Source of the DNA: Bacteroides sp.
GTDB taxonomy: Bacteria; Bacteroidota; Bacteroidia; Bacteroidales; Muribaculaceae
NCBI GenBank assembly: GCA_014802335.1
Contig: JAAVCL010000012.1
Span: forward strand, 42,929-106,928
Direction of reading: 5' to 3'
DNA length: 64,000 bases
The notes beneath the pieces were generated by a model. It worked only from the letters and a program-made list of their open reading frames with translations. It was not told where the DNA came from and did no database searches. Made by a program: the position numbers and the translations under genes. Below are positions 1 through 8,726 of the stretch, one piece after another (position 1 is the first letter of the stretch; the number at the start of each line of letters is the position of its first letter).

Positions 1-492
1 AATTCAAAGGATTTGGCTGATGGTGTTGTGAAACTCGATTCGTTAAGAAAAGAAATCGTGGCCGGCAAATTCTCTTTCGAAGAAGCCGCTCAAGTCATTT
101 CACAAGATAAAAATACAAAAAATAACAACGGTGTCATGATGAACCAGCGCACCGGTTCCAAACGCTTTGAAATGCAAGACCTTCCGCCGGAAGTGGCCCG
201 CAAAATAGAATTAATGCAACCGGGCGATATTTCAGAAGCTTTCATCATGAAAGACCGTTCAAAAAATCGTGATGTGATTTCAATTGTGAAACTCACAAAC
301 CGTGTGCCCGGTCATAAAGCCACTCTTAGTGAGGATTATAACCTCATCAAGGGTATGTATGAAAATCATCTGAAGGAAAAAATCATCACCGATTGGGTGG
401 AAAATAAAATTAAAGATACTTATACCAAAATTGCAGATGGTTGGGATGGCTGTGATTTCCACTATAAAGGTTGGAATAGTCAAGCACATTAA
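1..492 (+). CDS. Peptidylprolyl isomerase, parvulin/SurA type (C-terminal part)
   Basis: The reading frame is open from base 1, so only about 163 C-terminal residues are present. The text resembles the end of a PpiC/SurA-type periplasmic foldase of Bacteroidetes: a parvulin-like segment with GKFSFEEAAQVISQD (polar, helix-forming), then NNGVMM and the LPPEVARKIELMQPGDIS stretch typical of rotamase domains, then a helical tail. Such proteins help outer-membrane proteins fold. It lies 34 bp upstream of the OstA-like gene on the same strand, an arrangement that fits envelope biogenesis. The family is inferred from the pattern; the N-terminal part is outside the window, so the signal peptide and the number of PPIase domains cannot be judged. 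Confidence 0.8.
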   Translation, partial: NSKDLADGVVKLDSLRKEIVAGKFSFEEAAQVISQDKNTKNNNGVMMNQRTGSKRFEMQDLPPEVARKIELMQPGDISEAFIMKDRSKNRDVISIVKLTNRVPGHKATLSEDYNLIKGMYENHLKEKIITDWVENKIKDTYTKIADGWDGCDFHYKGWNSQAH

Positions 493-526
493 GAAGTAGT
501 TTCAACAACTTCTAAATTTAAATTGA

Positions 527-2359
527 ATGTTTCCTAAAAAACTGACATTTCCTTCTATTTTATTATATGCGCTGGGTGCTGTTGTGGCAGTCTGCGCATT
601 GTCATTGTTTCAGAGCGCTTATGCTCAGTCGCAGCGAAAAAAGGCTTTGGAAAAAGAGACATTCACTCGCCCCGACCCCACAAAACCCTTAAAACCCACT
701 ATCCCTGATGCCAATCGCTTTCAGGATGATAAGGTGTTTCTTGAACATGCCGATTCCCTATATCGGCCTGCCAACGAATACGAGGAGTATCAGATAGTCA
801 AAGGGAGTGTAAAATTCCGTCAGGGAGGGATGTGGCTCTTTTGTGATTCCGCCTATTATTTCCCGCAGCGAAACTCAATGGACGCATTCGGACATGTGGA
901 GATGAGGCAAGGCGATACGCTGTTTGTGTATGCCGACAAAGTCTACTATGACGGTCTCTCCAAACACGCCACTTTGACTCACGGTCCGTCGCGCGGCAAC
1001 GTCCAGCTCAAAAACCGCACCGTAACGTTGACAACCGATAGTCTTGATTATGACTTGGCCGGCGAAAGAGGGTGGTACACTCTGGGTGGTCGGCTGGAAG
1101 ATGATGTCAATACCCTCACTTCCGAATATGGCGAATATTCTCCGGCCACCAAAATTGCCGATTTCCGTTTTAACGTGGTCTTGGTGAATCGTAAGGATGG
1201 CTATCGGATGTTGACCGAAGACTTAAGGTATAATACAGCCACCCACATCGCCGACATTCACACTCTGACCAGAATCGAGGGTGCCACCGACACAATCGTA
1301 ACATCCGGCGGTAATTACAACACAGTTACCGACCACGCCGTGTTGACTGCGCGCTCCATTATTTCACACCGAGACTCTTCGGCCAACGTTACGACTCTCG
1401 AAGGTGATTCAATCATATACGACAAGCAGACGCGCACTAGTCGTGCATACATGTTTAAAAATCCTTCGAAGTTGCCCAAACCGATGGTTATAAACGACAC
1501 TGCGCGCAAGATAACGCTGATCGGTGGCTACGGAGAATATAATGATTTGACACGCCGGGCATATTCAACAGATTATCCCCTTCTGATAGAATACTCGCGT
1601 CCCGACACTCTCTTTTTGCGTGCCGACACGGTGCTGACCTTTATTGAATCCGTTCCGACTGATTCGATTGGAGAGAATGTAAAAGATTATCACGTGGCGC
1701 GTGCCATTGGCCGAGCTCGCTTTTTCAGTCAGGAAGTACAAGGCATCGCGGACACGCTTCTTTTCAAGGAGCAGGACTCGATTCTTTACATGATAAAGAA
1801 ACCGGTGGTGTGGAGCGGCGAAAGACAGGTATATGGCAACGCGATTAATGTGCATTTGAATGATTCTACTGCCGATTGGGCGGAATTGCCTGAATCAGGG
1901 ATGATTGCCGAACATATCGCTGAAGGATTCTACAATCAGCTGACGGGCTCTCATCTGCTGGCCTATTTCAATAATCAGCAACTTGATAAGTTGGATGCAA
2001 CAGGCAATGTGATTGCCATTCTTCTCCCTCAGGAAAAGGATTCTACATATAACAAGATGGTACGTGCCGAAAGCTCGTTCCTTTCCATGGAAATGGACGG
2101 TAAGGATATGAAATATCTCAAGATGTGGCCGGAAGTGAACGGGAAGGTAATGCCTTTGTTTGATGTTAAGTCTGCCGATCAATATATCGAGGGTTTCAGT
2201 TGGCTTGAACCTTTGCGTCCTGTAAGAGACTGGTATGGGTCAAGAGCGCGCTGGATGGATGAATTGGGTGAAGTGCCCGATGAAATGGACAAATATTTCA
2301 AAGACCCCCCTTTATTTAAGCCTGTGCCAAAATCGGCACGAGATATGCTGAGAGAATAA
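527..2359 (+). CDS. OstA-like (LptA/LptD N-terminal-like) envelope protein
   Basis: This 610-residue protein has an N-terminal hydrophobic segment at about residues 10-31 ending in AYAQ, so it is probably exported. The body is built of repeated short beta strands (for example VKFRQGGMWLFCDSAYYF and the following GHVEMRQGDTLFVYADKV pattern), the hallmark of the OstA/LptA beta-jellyroll that binds lipopolysaccharide during transport. Bacteroidetes carry such long OstA-like proteins next to PPIase genes and mutL, exactly the order seen here. The likely role is LPS handling in the periplasm, together with LptC encoded at 58491. The start is the ATG at 527; mutL follows within 10 bp of its stop. 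Confidence 0.85.
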   Translation: MFPKKLTFPSILLYALGAVVAVCALSLFQSAYAQSQRKKALEKETFTRPDPTKPLKPTIPDANRFQDDKVFLEHADSLYRPANEYEEYQIVKGSVKFRQGGMWLFCDSAYYFPQRNSMDAFGHVEMRQGDTLFVYADKVYYDGLSKHATLTHGPSRGNVQLKNRTVTLTTDSLDYDLAGERGWYTLGGRLEDDVNTLTSEYGEYSPATKIADFRFNVVLVNRKDGYRMLTEDLRYNTATHIADIHTLTRIEGATDTIVTSGGNYNTVTDHAVLTARSIISHRDSSANVTTLEGDSIIYDKQTRTSRAYMFKNPSKLPKPMVINDTARKITLIGGYGEYNDLTRRAYSTDYPLLIEYSRPDTLFLRADTVLTFIESVPTDSIGENVKDYHVARAIGRARFFSQEVQGIADTLLFKEQDSILYMIKKPVVWSGERQVYGNAINVHLNDSTADWAELPESGMIAEHIAEGFYNQLTGSHLLAYFNNQQLDKLDATGNVIAILLPQEKDSTYNKMVRAESSFLSMEMDGKDMKYLKMWPEVNGKVMPLFDVKSADQYIEGFSWLEPLRPVRDWYGSRARWMDELGEVPDEMDKYFKDPPLFKPVPKSARDMLRE

Positions 2360-2368
2360 TAATTGATT

Positions 2369-4258
2369 ATGAGTGATGTGATTCGTCTTTTGCCTGATTC
2401 GGTGGCAAATCAAATTGCTGCGGGCGAAGTTATTCAACGTCCCGCTTCCGTAATCAAAGAACTGGTGGAAAATGCAGTCGATGCGGGAGCCACTGACATT
2501 CAGATAGTTATTAAAGATGCCGGCAAAACACTGATTCAGGTTCTCGATAATGGTGTCGGCATGTCGGAAACAGATGTGAGGATGGCCTTTGAACGTCATG
2601 CCACATCGAAAATTCAGAATGCCGACGACCTCTTTACCCTTCATACAATGGGGTTTCGTGGAGAGGCTCTTCCTTCGATATGTGCCATTTCTGAAGTGGA
2701 AGTCCGCACTCGAAAGGCCGATTCGGCAATGGGAACCCGCTTGCTGATTCTTGGTTCGAAAGTTATCGAACAAGAGCCTGTGGTGTGCGAGACCGGAACT
2801 GTGATTAGTGTTAGAAAGATTTTCTTCAACGTGCCCGCACGTCGCAAATTCCTTAAAAGCGACAGCGTGGAACTCTCAAATATTATGCGCGAGTTTGAGC
2901 GTCTTGCATTGGTGAATAACAATGTGAGGATGCGCATTGACAATGGAGTGAGGAATATCGATCTCCGTCCTGCTTCCTTACGTTTGAGAATCGAAGATAT
3001 TTGGAAAAATAATCTGAAGTCAGATCATCTCATTCCGGTTGATGTCGATACATCGTTGGTCAAGATAGAAGGATTTGTTTCGCGCCCTGAATATGCGCGA
3101 AGACGCAACCCATTGCAATTCCTTATTGTTAATGGCCGCAACATGCGTCACCCCTATTTTCACAAAGCCATACTAAGTTGTTTTGAAGGGCTCATTGCCT
3201 CCGATACGCAGCCAAACTATTTCATGCGGTTTAACGTGGATCCTTCTACGATTGATGTGAATATTCATCCCACAAAAAATGAAATAAAATTCGAATATGA
3301 GCAACAGATATGGCCGATACTTGTTTCGGCCGTAAAAACAGCGCTTGGCAAATATTCGGCTGTGCCGAGCATTGATTTTTCGGTTGATGCCATTCCGCTC
3401 GATCCTGTGCGCGACGGTGAGAATCCGATTGCACCGAACGTGTCTTACCGAGGTGATTATAATCCATTCAAATCGGAGAGGCCTTCTTCTTCACGGGTAG
3501 ATTCTAATTGGGATAAGCTTTATGATGCATTCTTCCACAAGTCGGACATACGCGCTGATGTGGATTACTCTCTGAACGAAAATGATCTTCCCCGGAATTT
3601 TAATGGTGATTCCAATATGGAGCATGCAGAGAATGGACCGTTGCCGCATATTTTTGAAGATCATAGCCAGTCGGACATCACTTCAGTCTGCATGCAGTTT
3701 GCCGGAAAATATATAGTGACCGGTTCGCGCGACGGACTCCTTATCATTGACCAGCATAGAGCACATGTCAAGATTCTGTTTGAGGAATATTTAGGACGGT
3801 TTGAAAGAACAGACTTCATTTCACAGCCTCTGATGTTTCCCGAGCTTATTTCTCTTGATTCAATGCAGCAGGCTGCACTCAAGGAAGTTGAATCAGAACT
3901 TGGACGCATCGGGTTTTCCATAGAGTATGATAGTGAAAATACCTGGAGGATATCATCCATTCCGGCCATAATTAAGCAAAGTGAAGCAAGGGATGTTGTG
4001 TTAAGAATTCTTGACTCCGTAACCGTCGATTCCGAAAATTACGGTAAAGAAAACGATATAAGCATATCTCTAAGCAGGAGAATAGCCCTGGTGCTTGCAA
4101 GGAGTGCCGCTATAAGAAGAGGACAGAAATTATCAGCCACCGAAATGGAAAGTCTGATAAGTGCTCTCTTTGCCCTTCCTGACCCGGCGTTCACGCCCAA
4201 CGGCAATCTTGTTTACACGGTGCTTAACGAAGATAAAATCATCCACATGTTCACCTGA
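2369..4258 (+). CDS. mutL: DNA mismatch repair protein MutL
   Basis: About 629 residues. The N-terminal GHKL ATPase is clear: QIAAGEVIQRP, ELVENAVDAGA, DNGVGM and FRGEALPSI. The C-terminal dimerisation domain starts near residue 445 and includes LLIIDQHRAHVKILFEEY around residue 461. I chose the ATG at 2369 because the protein then begins MSDVIRLLPDSVANQIAAGE, the normal MutL start; a TTG six bases upstream would add two residues. In endonuclease-type MutL proteins the corresponding motif is DQHA..E; here R and K occupy positions that are A and E there, so nicking activity is uncertain. It forms an apparent operon with the OstA-like gene and is followed by a strong terminator. Confidence 0.96.
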   Translation: MSDVIRLLPDSVANQIAAGEVIQRPASVIKELVENAVDAGATDIQIVIKDAGKTLIQVLDNGVGMSETDVRMAFERHATSKIQNADDLFTLHTMGFRGEALPSICAISEVEVRTRKADSAMGTRLLILGSKVIEQEPVVCETGTVISVRKIFFNVPARRKFLKSDSVELSNIMREFERLALVNNNVRMRIDNGVRNIDLRPASLRLRIEDIWKNNLKSDHLIPVDVDTSLVKIEGFVSRPEYARRRNPLQFLIVNGRNMRHPYFHKAILSCFEGLIASDTQPNYFMRFNVDPSTIDVNIHPTKNEIKFEYEQQIWPILVSAVKTALGKYSAVPSIDFSVDAIPLDPVRDGENPIAPNVSYRGDYNPFKSERPSSSRVDSNWDKLYDAFFHKSDIRADVDYSLNENDLPRNFNGDSNMEHAENGPLPHIFEDHSQSDITSVCMQFAGKYIVTGSRDGLLIIDQHRAHVKILFEEYLGRFERTDFISQPLMFPELISLDSMQQAALKEVESELGRIGFSIEYDSENTWRISSIPAIIKQSEARDVVLRILDSVTVDSENYGKENDISISLSRRIALVLARSAAIRRGQKLSATEMESLISALFALPDPAFTPNGNLVYTVLNEDKIIHMFT

Positions 4259-4292
4259 ACCACTCATCCTTTTCTATAATTTTTCTGTTTCA

Positions 4293-4326
4293 AAGGAGCC
4301 TGAATAAATTCGGGCTCCTTATTTTT
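4293..4326 (+). terminator. Rho-independent terminator after mutL
   Basis: The arms AAGGAGCC (4293-4300) and GGCTCCTT (4313-4320) form a hairpin whose stem extends inward through a T-G wobble, G-C and two A-T pairs, closed by a small AT loop. ATTTTTG follows directly. It lies 35 bases after the mutL stop and ends the operon before the porin promoter. Confidence 0.9.
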
Positions 4327-4396
4327 GTCTACTTATTTTTCATTAGTGAAAATAAAGTCATATAGATTTCTTTAAAAAAATTACCAATTTTTAGGG

Positions 4397-4428
4397 ATTG
4401 TCTTTGGGTGGATGCCATTGTAATTTTG
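4397..4428 (+). promoter_or_regulatory. Bacteroidetes-type promoter for the porin operon
   Basis: TAATTTTG (4421-4428) matches the -7 consensus TAnnTTTG of the Bacteroidetes primary sigma factor. ATTG (4397-4400), exactly 20 bases upstream, is a near match to the -33 TTTG. The predicted RNA start is a few bases downstream, giving a leader of roughly 15 nt before the ATG at 4448. Confidence 0.7.
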
Positions 4429-4447
4429 CAATTGAAAATACTAACTC

Positions 4448-5797
4448 ATGAAAACGGCAATAACAACCCTTACTTTATCCATGTTGATGAGTGTCCTTCC
4501 GGCTGTGGAATCACATGCCCAAAAAGCACATTCAGACGCAGCTCAAGCCCTGTTCACAGAGGCTGACAGTACCACACTCCAGAAAGTAAAAGACAAGATC
4601 TCGCTTTGGGACAGACTTCATGTCGGCGGATACGGCGAGGTGGCCATGTCAAGAAATTTTTATAGTGATAATTATCTGAGATACACAGATCCTTCATCCT
4701 ATAAAGGTAAAAGTCACGGGCGTTTTGATCTTCCGCACGTAGTGATTTATCTCGGATATGATTTCGGCAAAGGTTGGTCATTCTCTTCAGAGATAGAATT
4801 CGAACACGGAGGCACCGAGGCGGCAGTTGAAATTGAAACCGAAGAAGCCGGTGAATATGAAACAGAAGTGGAAAGAGGGGGAGAAGTGGCTCTTGAGCAG
4901 TTCTACATTCAGAAAGAATTCATGCCTCAATTAAAACTGCGGGTTGGTATGCAGGTGGTGCCGGTTGGTGCAACCAACGCCCACCACGAGCCTAATCAAT
5001 TCTTCGGTGTCTATCGTCCGGAAGGAGAGAACACTATAATGCCCTGCACTTGGCATGATGTGGCAATATCATTGAGTGGCCGGGCCGGTGATTGGAGCTA
5101 TATGGGAATGTTCCTTCCCGGTCTCGATTCTGAAAGATTTGGAAATCAGAGCTGGATTCATGACGGATCGGCTTCACCATTTGAATTCAAGATTGCCAAT
5201 AACTATGCCTTTGCCGGAAGGGTCGATAATTATTCGGTGAAAGGACTTCGGTTGGGCTTGAGCGGCTATGTAGGTAATTCTTTCCGAAATACTCTTTACC
5301 CCACTTCTTCTGCTAAGAACAAAGGAATCAAGGGGACCGTAAGCATTCTTTCGTTCGACTTCAAATATGAAGATTACGGACTTTTGGCGAGAGGTTCAGC
5401 CGATTGGGGCCACTTAAGTGATGCGGCTCATATCAGTAAGTTCAACATCTCCATGTCTAAAAACTCCACTTCCAAACGTCAGGAAGTGGCTTCGGATGCC
5501 GTGTCCGCCGGGATTGAAGCCGGCTATAATATCTTCCGTTTTATTCCGCGCATGGTGAAAGACAATCAGAAGTTCTACGTATTCGGAAGATATGAATACT
5601 ATAATTCAATGGCAAAAATGGAATCCGGAACCTCATTGGGATGGTGTGAACGTCAGGTTGTTAAGGCTGGTATAAACTGGTTCCCTATTCCGCAAGTCGT
5701 TGTGAAGGCCGATTACAGCATTGGTATATTGAAAAAGGCTTATAATAATGAGCCGTCAATCAACCTTGGAATTGCCTACGTGGGATGGTTCAAATAA
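4448..5797 (+). CDS. Outer-membrane porin, phosphate-selective OprO/OprP-like
   Basis: 449 residues with a signal peptide (MKTAITTLTLSMLMSVLPAV, cleavage near SHAQ) and a C-terminal aromatic strand ending VGWFK, as expected of a beta-barrel. The body alternates aromatic and polar residues (RLHVGGYGEVAMSRN, VVIYLGYDFGKGWSFSSEIEFEHGG). An acidic loop of EIETEEAGEYETEVERGG at about residues 125-150 is notable and might bind cations. It is first in a run of four same-strand genes with imelysin, a di-haem oxidoreductase and CcsBA, so the pore probably admits a metal or metal complex rather than phosphate; that substrate is inference. The family name rests on overall pattern only. Confidence 0.75.
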   Translation: MKTAITTLTLSMLMSVLPAVESHAQKAHSDAAQALFTEADSTTLQKVKDKISLWDRLHVGGYGEVAMSRNFYSDNYLRYTDPSSYKGKSHGRFDLPHVVIYLGYDFGKGWSFSSEIEFEHGGTEAAVEIETEEAGEYETEVERGGEVALEQFYIQKEFMPQLKLRVGMQVVPVGATNAHHEPNQFFGVYRPEGENTIMPCTWHDVAISLSGRAGDWSYMGMFLPGLDSERFGNQSWIHDGSASPFEFKIANNYAFAGRVDNYSVKGLRLGLSGYVGNSFRNTLYPTSSAKNKGIKGTVSILSFDFKYEDYGLLARGSADWGHLSDAAHISKFNISMSKNSTSKRQEVASDAVSAGIEAGYNIFRFIPRMVKDNQKFYVFGRYEYYNSMAKMESGTSLGWCERQVVKAGINWFPIPQVVVKADYSIGILKKAYNNEPSINLGIAYVGWFK

Positions 5798-5827
5798 TAT
5801 TAAAATATTAAACATAAACTTTACAAT

Positions 5828-6988
5828 ATGAAAATTACTAAACTTCTTAGCATCGGTTTCATCGGTCTGCTTGCCGTGTCGTGCAGCAGTGACGATAAAA
5901 ACTCTGATGAATCAATTCTCTCAACAAAAGAGCAAGCGTTGCAAAACGTTGTAGTGGATTACGTTGATTATTCGGTTCTTCCCGTTTACACAGCTATGGC
6001 AGATGCCACTGTCGAACTTCAGACTCTATGTCATGAAATGCAATCAAAACATACGGCAGGCACATTGACTTCGGCTGATGTTGAAAAGGCCGGTCAGGTC
6101 TGGAAGAAAGCCCGCAAGAATTGGGAATTAAGCGAGGCCTTTTTGTTCGGCCCGGCAGCTAATCATAACATCGACCCGCACATTGATTCATGGCCCCTTG
6201 ATAAGGCTGCAATGGACAATCTTCTGACTCAGATTCGTAACGGCAATTCATGGTCGCTCGAAAACAATGGAGGATATGGCCTTATCGGCTTCCATGCAAT
6301 CGAATATATGCTTTTCGAACTCACAGCCGACGGTAATAATTCTAAAGTTCATTCCTTAAATTATACACCCGAAGAGATGGAGTATCTCGTAGCAGTGGCC
6401 GACGACTTGTGTCAGCAATGCGTATGCCTGGAAGCATGTTGGATAGGTCTTGACAATATCAGCGAAGTGAAGCAGCAGATTCTCGAAGAAGCTGAGCTTG
6501 ACTATGGTGAAAACTATGGTTGGGAAATGAAACATGCTGCCTCAGCCGGCTCTCGATTCAAAACATATCAGGAAGCTGTTGAAGAAATTATCCAGGGATG
6601 TATTGATATTGCAGACGAGGTGGGCAATACGAAAATCGGACGTCCTCATCTCGGTTCTTCTCAGGAGGATAAGAATTATATAGAATCTCCCTATTCGCTT
6701 AATTCAATCGAGGATTTTGTCGATAATATCTACTCAATCAGAAATGTATATGAAGGCACTTCCAGCACCCGTTACTCTCTGAGCAGTTACATCAAGTCGG
6801 TTGATTCAGAGGTAGATGCACAGGTTAGAAAGGCTATAGCAGATGCAGTTGCTGCAATCGAAGTCATTCCTGAGCCCTTCGCTAAAAATGCATCCGGCCA
6901 ATTGAGTGAAATTGCCATGAAGGCTGCCGGTACAAATCTTGTTGAAGCTCTTGAAGAAGCAATGACCGTAGTTACAGAACGTAAGTAA
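5828..6988 (+). CDS. Imelysin-like (peptidase M75/EfeO-type) iron-uptake lipoprotein
   Basis: 386 residues with a lipobox ending at Cys19 (LLAVSCSS), so it is a lipoprotein. The imelysin GxHxxE motif is present as GFHAIE (residues 154-159), and the blocks WKKARKNWELSEAFLFGP and IDSWPLD are characteristic of the helical-bundle imelysin/EfeO/IrpA fold. These proteins are linked to iron uptake and are not proven peptidases in most cases. It sits 30 bp after the porin stop and 85 bp before the di-haem gene; imelysins and DUF1111 di-haem oxidoreductases are frequent neighbours, which supports joint function in iron acquisition at the cell surface or periplasm. Confidence 0.92.
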   Translation: MKITKLLSIGFIGLLAVSCSSDDKNSDESILSTKEQALQNVVVDYVDYSVLPVYTAMADATVELQTLCHEMQSKHTAGTLTSADVEKAGQVWKKARKNWELSEAFLFGPAANHNIDPHIDSWPLDKAAMDNLLTQIRNGNSWSLENNGGYGLIGFHAIEYMLFELTADGNNSKVHSLNYTPEEMEYLVAVADDLCQQCVCLEACWIGLDNISEVKQQILEEAELDYGENYGWEMKHAASAGSRFKTYQEAVEEIIQGCIDIADEVGNTKIGRPHLGSSQEDKNYIESPYSLNSIEDFVDNIYSIRNVYEGTSSTRYSLSSYIKSVDSEVDAQVRKAIADAVAAIEVIPEPFAKNASGQLSEIAMKAAGTNLVEALEEAMTVVTERK

Positions 6989-7005
6989 ATAATCTCTTGA
7001 TACTT

Positions 7006-7043
7006 GTATAGGATAAATGGCTTTTCTGCTATTTATCCTATAC
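7006..7043 (+). promoter_or_regulatory. Strong hairpin between imelysin and di-haem genes
   Basis: GTATAGGATAAAT (7006-7018) pairs perfectly with ATTTATCCTATAC (7031-7043), extended inward by a G-T and a G-C pair. No T-run follows, so it does not look like a standard terminator. A plausible role is stabilising the upstream mRNA segment or tuning expression between the two lipoprotein genes. Confidence 0.6.
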
Positions 7044-7073
7044 GAACTATTAGGTTATTAAATTTAATAATTT

Positions 7074-8720
7074 ATGAATAAGGCATTATATTTAAAAGGA
7101 ATATCATTGTTTCTTATCACTGCCGGGTTGTCGGCATGTTCTGATGAGACAATCACAAATGAAGAGCCTGTTGATGTGGCGGATCTTCCCGAATGGTATT
7201 ATGCAGGTGGCGAATTGGGTACGACCTATCTAAGCACAACCAATGCGTTCGAGCAGCCCTCGCCGGCGATTGAGCGCCAAGGTCTTTATCAATCATTCAA
7301 AAACGGTGAGTCGCTGTTTGAAAAGCCATTTATGACTAATCAGTCGGGGGTGAGGGCAGGACTCGGCCCTACTTATATCCGCACTTCTTGCCAGCATTGT
7401 CATCCTAATTATGGCCATGGAACGCGGGTTCCGGAAGGAAGCTTTAACACCAACGACATAGGTAACGGATGTCTTCTCGTTGTTTATAATCCGGCTGATG
7501 AGTCTTACGTTTCATGGTTGGCAGGAATGCCTCAAGGACATGCTGTTGCCCCATTCAAAGCCCCGGTTGATGAATCCAAAATTAAGGTGAAATGGCTTAA
7601 TGCAACCGATGAATGGAATAATACGTTCCCCGATGGTGAAACATACGAGTTGCAATATCCCGAGGTAAACATGCCGGCAGATGCCGTTTATGTCGTTAAT
7701 CAAGGCTTCCAGATTCCCACTCAATATGAAGTGAAACTTGAATCAACTATCGGTATGTATGGAACCGGTCTGTTAGATGCAATTTCGGAAGATGATTTAC
7801 TTGCTCAGTACAGAAAGGAAGAAAGCGACGGGTATATGGTGAACGGGCTTAACCCGGCATTTTTCGCGGGTGGAAACTGGAATTCTATGTACTCAAACTC
7901 ATTGCAAGGTGACGGAACGAAATATGCTCGCCGTTTCACTTACGCCTTGTCTCGTGGTCCGCTGCAGGATGCTGCGGGAGCCAATGCAATATGGAATATT
8001 ACAAACGTGACGCGTTCCGACCGCCGTTATCATTATCTTGATGCTGCCGGAACTTATGTTAAGTATTCTGCAAAAGATCCTGAGGTTCAGGCAGGATTTG
8101 ACGAATATATTTCCAGAATAGATCCTATGCATAATCATCCTTCCTACTGGAACGGCTCTCTCGAAGAACGTATCACCGCTTATCTTGGAGATAAAAATCT
8201 TGATGTCGAGATGGATGATGAGGAGTATACCGATTTTATGGTATGGCACAGAGGTCTTGCTGTTCCGGCTGTAAGAGATATTAATAATCCCGAGGTGGCT
8301 CGCGGTAAGGAGCTTTTCACTGAAATCGGATGCGATTATTGTCATCGTCCCTCCTGGACCACCGGCCCCGATAATGTGGTTGATCCCGCCAAGTTCTTTA
8401 AAGGTAATGAACTCCCCCGGTACCCGTATCAGAAAATCTGGCCTTATACCGATATGGTGCAACACAAACTGATGATGGCTAATGATATTCGTGGCGGCTG
8501 GTGTCGGACAACTCCTCTGTGGGGACGCGGACTGCATCAGAAAGTCACCGGTAGCCCCACAGCCGACCGTCTGCATGACTGCCGTGCAAGAACAACAATG
8601 GAAGCTATCATGTGGCATGGTTATTCTTCTCAAAGCGATGCACGATACTCTATTGAAAAATTCCGTAAGTTGCCTAAGAAGGATAGAGACGCTATTATAA
8701 AATTTGTAGATGCAATCTGA
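7074..8720 (+). CDS. Di-haem oxidoreductase lipoprotein (DHOR/DUF1111 family)
   Basis: 548 residues with a lipobox ending at Cys22 (TAGLSACSD). Two c-type haem attachment sites are visible: CQHCH (residues 106-110) and CDYCH (420-424), spaced as in the di-haem oxidoreductase family, which is related to di-haem cytochrome c peroxidases. The chain also has GLLDAISEDDLLAQY and the late WGRGL/HDCRARTTMEAIMWHG blocks of the family. Likely role: electron transfer to or from iron or a small oxidant at the envelope, coupled to the imelysin upstream. Haem must be attached outside the membrane, and the next gene encodes a haem ligation protein. Confidence 0.92.
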   Translation: MNKALYLKGISLFLITAGLSACSDETITNEEPVDVADLPEWYYAGGELGTTYLSTTNAFEQPSPAIERQGLYQSFKNGESLFEKPFMTNQSGVRAGLGPTYIRTSCQHCHPNYGHGTRVPEGSFNTNDIGNGCLLVVYNPADESYVSWLAGMPQGHAVAPFKAPVDESKIKVKWLNATDEWNNTFPDGETYELQYPEVNMPADAVYVVNQGFQIPTQYEVKLESTIGMYGTGLLDAISEDDLLAQYRKEESDGYMVNGLNPAFFAGGNWNSMYSNSLQGDGTKYARRFTYALSRGPLQDAAGANAIWNITNVTRSDRRYHYLDAAGTYVKYSAKDPEVQAGFDEYISRIDPMHNHPSYWNGSLEERITAYLGDKNLDVEMDDEEYTDFMVWHRGLAVPAVRDINNPEVARGKELFTEIGCDYCHRPSWTTGPDNVVDPAKFFKGNELPRYPYQKIWPYTDMVQHKLMMANDIRGGWCRTTPLWGRGLHQKVTGSPTADRLHDCRARTTMEAIMWHGYSSQSDARYSIEKFRKLPKKDRDAIIKFVDAI

Positions 8721-8726
8721 TATTTA

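Noticed and set aside
7899..8633. 244-codon minus-strand ORF inside the di-haem gene
   Set aside because: It is antisense to a clearly coding frame with haem motifs and shows no recognisable domain.
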